Of a stretch of DNA of 64,000 bases, positions 61,001 to 64,000 are shown one piece after another. How positions within the stretch are numbered: the first letter of the stretch is position 1; every line of letters starts with the position of its first letter. The notes beneath the pieces were generated by a model, which saw nothing but the letters and a program-made list of their open reading frames with translations, was not told the DNA's origin and searched no databases. Origin of the DNA: Culicoidibacter larvae (GTDB taxonomy: Bacteria; Bacillota_I; Bacilli_A; Culicoidibacterales; Culicoidibacteraceae); contig NZ_VBWP01000001.1 of the NCBI RefSeq assembly GCF_005771635.1, positions 372,001 to 436,000 on the forward strand. The letters are read 5' to 3'. Both the position numbers and the translations under genes were made by a program.

Positions 61001-62378
61001 AAAGCAACTATGGCGGACAGCGTTTTATTTGATAGTTGTTTTTTATATTGTAATTGTTATTGGATTAGCAGTTTTAATTTTTAATATTCCAATGCTTTAT
61101 CAGCGTAGTGAGCAACAATATATTGATGATACAAAAGAACGAATCAATATGATTTTACAAACCGGTGATGATGTAGCCGGAGAATTGCGGCAGCTTAAAG
61201 GGAGTGCTGACTTTGATATTGTAGTGAAAGATGGCGAAATGGTTGTGTTTTCAACTGTTGTTGAGACTGATTTTTCTGAGTTGAAAATTATTGCGGATAA
61301 TAATTTGCTTAATTATTATTCGGTATATGAAGTAAATAATGGTACTGATGATTATCAAATATGGTTAGCAATTTATAAAATGGCACCACAATATTTTTTT
61401 GAACTTACAATGAGTGTTATTGTTTTTGGTGTAACCATATTAAGTCTAATTATGACAGTACTGATTATAATTATGTTTCGTAAGTTAATTATGCCAATTC
61501 GGCGGTTACAAACTAACATTCTGAATTTAAAGGATTATCGTTTAGCTGAAGTAAGCAGCAAGAGCAATCAGGTTGAATATGATAATCTGTCTGCAGAACT
61601 CAGTGAATTCAGTGATGATTTACAGGAGAAGATGCAGCTTGTTAATGATAACTACTCGAGTTTGGAGCGCAGTTTACAGAAGCAAGAAGAAAAAAATATT
61701 TATCAAAAACGTATGGCAAGCGCTATTGTTCATGATTTAAAGACGCCGATCAATGTTGCAATGATTCAGGCGGAGCGATTAAATAAATATTTGGCAGATA
61801 ATCCTGAAGCACAAAAGATTTTAACTGATTTAGAAAATCTGGAAATTCGTTTAATGGGTCAAGTGAATGATGTTTTACAAATCATGAATGAAGAAACAGG
61901 CTTTAATGATCATGTGCAACGCATTGATGTTGTTAAAGTTGCCAAAGGTATCCTTGAACTTTTTACGACGATGTTTGAAGAGCGTCAATTATCGGTTGCG
62001 ATTGATGCACCGGAACATTTATTTGGGAATTTTCGGCCGATTGAATTAAAGCAGATACTGCATAATATAATTTCGAATGCTTGTCAATATGCTGATACTG
62101 GTGGTGAGTTTATATTATCTTTTGATGAGATTGATCATCAATTAGTGATTGCGGCATACAATGATAAGCAAAATACTTCATTGATAGATTTTAATCATGT
62201 TTTTGATTTGTTTTATCATATGAGTGATGATGATATCCATTTTGGCAGTGGCATTGGTATGTATACAATTAAGAGCATGGTACAGCAATATAATGGTTCT
62301 TGCCAATTCATGCCAGTAGAAAATGGAGTATTATTGAAGATAATATTGCCACTTAATTGGGGGCAAGAAGATGAGTAA
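60984..62378 (+). CDS. Sensor histidine kinase
   Basis: 464 residues. Membrane helix about 13-35, external sensor domain about 36-130, second helix about 140-165, a HAMP-like linker and coiled coil, then His near 249 (SAIVHDLKTPINVAMIQ), N box HNIISNACQYADTGGEF and G box GSGIGMYTIKSMVQQ. It overlaps both the regulator upstream and the membrane protein downstream by a few bases, so the three are produced together. Confidence 0.92.
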   Translation: MNGRNKKQLWRTAFYLIVVFYIVIVIGLAVLIFNIPMLYQRSEQQYIDDTKERINMILQTGDDVAGELRQLKGSADFDIVVKDGEMVVFSTVVETDFSELKIIADNNLLNYYSVYEVNNGTDDYQIWLAIYKMAPQYFFELTMSVIVFGVTILSLIMTVLIIIMFRKLIMPIRRLQTNILNLKDYRLAEVSSKSNQVEYDNLSAELSEFSDDLQEKMQLVNDNYSSLERSLQKQEEKNIYQKRMASAIVHDLKTPINVAMIQAERLNKYLADNPEAQKILTDLENLEIRLMGQVNDVLQIMNEETGFNDHVQRIDVVKVAKGILELFTTMFEERQLSVAIDAPEHLFGNFRPIELKQILHNIISNACQYADTGGEFILSFDEIDHQLVIAAYNDKQNTSLIDFNHVFDLFYHMSDDDIHFGSGIGMYTIKSMVQQYNGSCQFMPVENGVLLKIILPLNWGQEDE

Positions 62379-63096
62379 CTTTATATCTTGTATTGTAATG
62401 GGTTTAGTTATGAGTTTTTACAGTGTCTTTGGACTTACACCAACAATTTATGAGTCACCAGAAGAGGCTTTGCAGAGTGAAGTGTTTGAACTGCAAAAAG
62501 AAGATTATCGAACCGGAACTTATCCGGTAACCATTCGTTATCGTGAAGAGGGAAAGATAATTGAGAAACAAATTCGGGTAACTGTTGATGGCCCATACAC
62601 GGTGATAGAAAATAAAATTGCGATTGATGCTAATGCAATAACACTCAGTGAAGGTGTAGTTAAAAAAATGACTGACGAAGATTGGATTCGATTAACTGAT
62701 GCACACGCCTGGCGTACAGATACGGCTGAAGAACTTATGGTTTATGTTGCTGATAAACAACAAGTAAAAGATGAAGCAGGAAAGTATTTAATCAGCTTTG
62801 GAACTGAACAAGGTGTGACAACGACTGTACCGGTAACAGTTCTTGCAGGTACAACTGTGGCTCCAAGCAATCAACAAAGTAAAATAAATGTTTGGTATGA
62901 GCAAAATCCTACAGATACTGGTCTTGGTTTTATTGGGTTTTGGAATGATTTCTTAACAGTTTTAAGAATTGGACTTTTATCAATGCTGGTGCTACCGATA
63001 TTATTGTTATTATGGCAGTTTTTCTGGTCATCGCGGATTGAACATCATCTACAGATTTTTATTGCTAATCGGAGAAGCCGAAGAAAAAAAGACTGA
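62371..63096 (+). CDS. Membrane-anchored extracellular Ig-like domain protein
   Basis: 241 residues. A leading hydrophobic helix (about 4-22), an external part with two beta-rich segments (TYPVTIRYREEGKIIEKQIRV and ISFGTEQGVTTTVPVTV, about 48-168) similar to the Ig-like repeats of LPxTG surface proteins, a second helix (about 190-215) and a basic cytosolic tail RRSRRKKD. There is no LPxTG motif. It overlaps the kinase gene by 8 bases (ATGAGTAA), so it may be an accessory sensor or modulator of that kinase. I do not know a named family. Confidence 0.6.
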   Translation: MSNFISCIVMGLVMSFYSVFGLTPTIYESPEEALQSEVFELQKEDYRTGTYPVTIRYREEGKIIEKQIRVTVDGPYTVIENKIAIDANAITLSEGVVKKMTDEDWIRLTDAHAWRTDTAEELMVYVADKQQVKDEAGKYLISFGTEQGVTTTVPVTVLAGTTVAPSNQQSKINVWYEQNPTDTGLGFIGFWNDFLTVLRIGLLSMLVLPILLLLWQFFWSSRIEHHLQIFIANRRSRRKKD

Positions 63097-63119
63097 CAAC
63101 ACAAGTGTTGCCAGTCTTT
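63088..63119 (+). terminator. Terminator of the two-component unit
   Basis: AAAGACTG and CAACAC pair with their complements with one mismatch and end in TTT; it overlaps the stop of the preceding gene. Confidence 0.8.
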
Positions 63120-63228
63120 CTTACGAGAACACAAAAGGACACAAAAATATCGGGAAAATATGTTGAGTGGATAGAGGAGTTTGTTAGAATTAATGTATAA
63201 ACTTATTTTACTAGGGGGTAAACTAAAA

Positions 63229-64000
63229 ATGATATACAAGTGGAAAAAAGTAATAGCGACAACAGGACTAGCAGTACTTTTAATGGTTTGTTCAGTAAAC
63301 ATGCAGGTATTTGCAACAACCGCAAGTAATGATAATGTAGAAAGTATTGAGAACATCAAAGTCGAAGAAACAGGAGATACGGTTATTAACGAGAATGGGA
63401 GTTCAACAGATAACCAGGATGCAGAGCCGGAACCAGCTCAGCGTCTCAGCGGAGTAAATGGAAGTCATGTATTATCAAGTGCTGAATTTGCTAAATATAA
63501 TGGTATTGATTTAAGCGGGACGACTCAATTAACGACTGCAAGCAACGAAATTGTTAACAAGGATATGACGATAGCAGTCAATGCAGCTTTTGGTGATGTA
63601 ACCAGTAATGGGAAAAAAGTTACAATTGAGTTGGCAAAAGAATTTTATTTTCAAAGTGTACCTGGTTTGAAGAAAAGCGGGAGTAATTACGTCTTTGATA
63701 GTGCTACATTACCTAAAAACCTACAAGATTTTGTAACAAACATTAGCTATACACCAAATCCAAAAAGTGCATCGTCATGGAATGGATATGGAAATGCTTT
63801 TTCAGGAACAATTATTTATGAATTTACCAATCAAACAGCAGATGCGGCATTAAGCTTTACTGTTCGTTTGGATACAACGTATGGAGTTAATAATAATTCG
63901 GCATTTGTTGTCAATGATGCTGTAACAGTAACCAGTGAGAAAAGCGCGACTATTATTGAGCAGGAAAAACTGGAACAACTGACTGTTGCTCAGACAGTTG
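63229..64000 (+). CDS. Secreted surface protein, 5' part
   Basis: The gene runs off the right window edge, so only about 257 residues are visible and no stop is seen. A signal peptide is clear: basic MIYKWKKV, hydrophobic core to about 28, likely cut after VFA. Then comes an acidic Asn/Glu-rich linker and a beta-rich domain from about 75 (GSHVLSSAEFAKYNGIDLSG). The start of another repeat-like segment (EQLTVAQTV) is at the edge. It is probably a large multi-domain surface or adhesin-like protein. AGGGGG lies 10 bases before the ATG. It may be a target of the adjacent two-component system. Confidence 0.75.
   Translation, partial: MIYKWKKVIATTGLAVLLMVCSVNMQVFATTASNDNVESIENIKVEETGDTVINENGSSTDNQDAEPEPAQRLSGVNGSHVLSSAEFAKYNGIDLSGTTQLTTASNEIVNKDMTIAVNAAFGDVTSNGKKVTIELAKEFYFQSVPGLKKSGSNYVFDSATLPKNLQDFVTNISYTPNPKSASSWNGYGNAFSGTIIYEFTNQTADAALSFTVRLDTTYGVNNNSAFVVNDAVTVTSEKSATIIEQEKLEQLTVAQTV

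Overview
This 64 kb window is a chromosomal segment from a low-GC Gram-positive bacterium (Bacillota/Firmicutes, Bacilli- or Erysipelotrichia-like). The evidence is the strong AGGAGG ribosome-binding sites, the gene order of the S10-spc-alpha ribosomal cluster, a zinc-type S14, a zinc-LID adenylate kinase, an LPxTG-anchored surface nuclease, and Firmicutes markers such as GdpP, WalJ, RlmH, an MsmK-type ATPase and a BceS-like kinase. I cannot place it to genus. I see no tRNA, rRNA, CRISPR array, transposase or prophage.

Layout. 1-1690: end of a nicotinamide phosphoribosyltransferase gene (nadV), a structured repeat, an NrtR-like Nudix regulator and a DUF1294 gene. 1694-9089: mostly minus-strand accessory genes (anchored nuclease, ASCH-like protein, carboxymuconolactone-decarboxylase-like protein divergent from a MerR regulator, BceRS-like two-component system, MsmK-type ATPase) plus a GAP-family membrane protein on the plus strand. 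9336-12151: a four-gene operon DUF969-DUF979-pcp-gamma-glutamylcyclotransferase that looks dedicated to 5-oxoproline/pyroglutamyl chemistry. 12185-15000: PucR-type regulator, L-serine dehydratase, DUF4234 and DUF2752 membrane proteins. 15241-29982: an unbroken 30-gene run rpsJ to rplQ, including secY, adk, map, infA and rpmJ. 30135-31307: an MFS transporter. 31522-39229: an AT-rich surface-polysaccharide cluster (flippase, three GT2 and one GT4 glycosyltransferases, one large membrane protein). 39375-46606: AI-2E family protein, rmuC, YitT family, gdpP, rplI, dnaB. 46752-51158: three tandem paralogous LysM-G5-M23 cell-wall peptidases. 51256-54258: walJ, htrA, rlmH. 54547-60188: pepA, PAP2 phosphatase, bactofilin-like protein, gltX, usp, ogt, HhH protein. 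60329-64000: a two-component system overlapping a membrane protein with an extracellular domain, followed by the start of a large secreted surface protein cut by the window end.

Most interesting non-coding signals: (i) two copies of a nested inverted-repeat element (409-601 and 54269-54399) whose 64-nt cores match at 55 positions and differ by a compensatory base-pair change; (ii) a two-site operator around a near-consensus promoter at 56599-56654, with one exact 12-nt match upstream of another promoter at 14087; (iii) a hairpin covering the Shine-Dalgarno and probable start codon of the DUF2752 gene; (iv) near-identical GC-rich hairpins on both sides of the 5-oxoproline operon; (v) a MerR-type 19-bp-spacer promoter at 5713-5743; (vi) an unusual 162-bp rpsM-rpsK gap holding a perfect 10-bp inverted repeat.

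All calls come from reading the sequence and recalled family knowledge; no database search was run.
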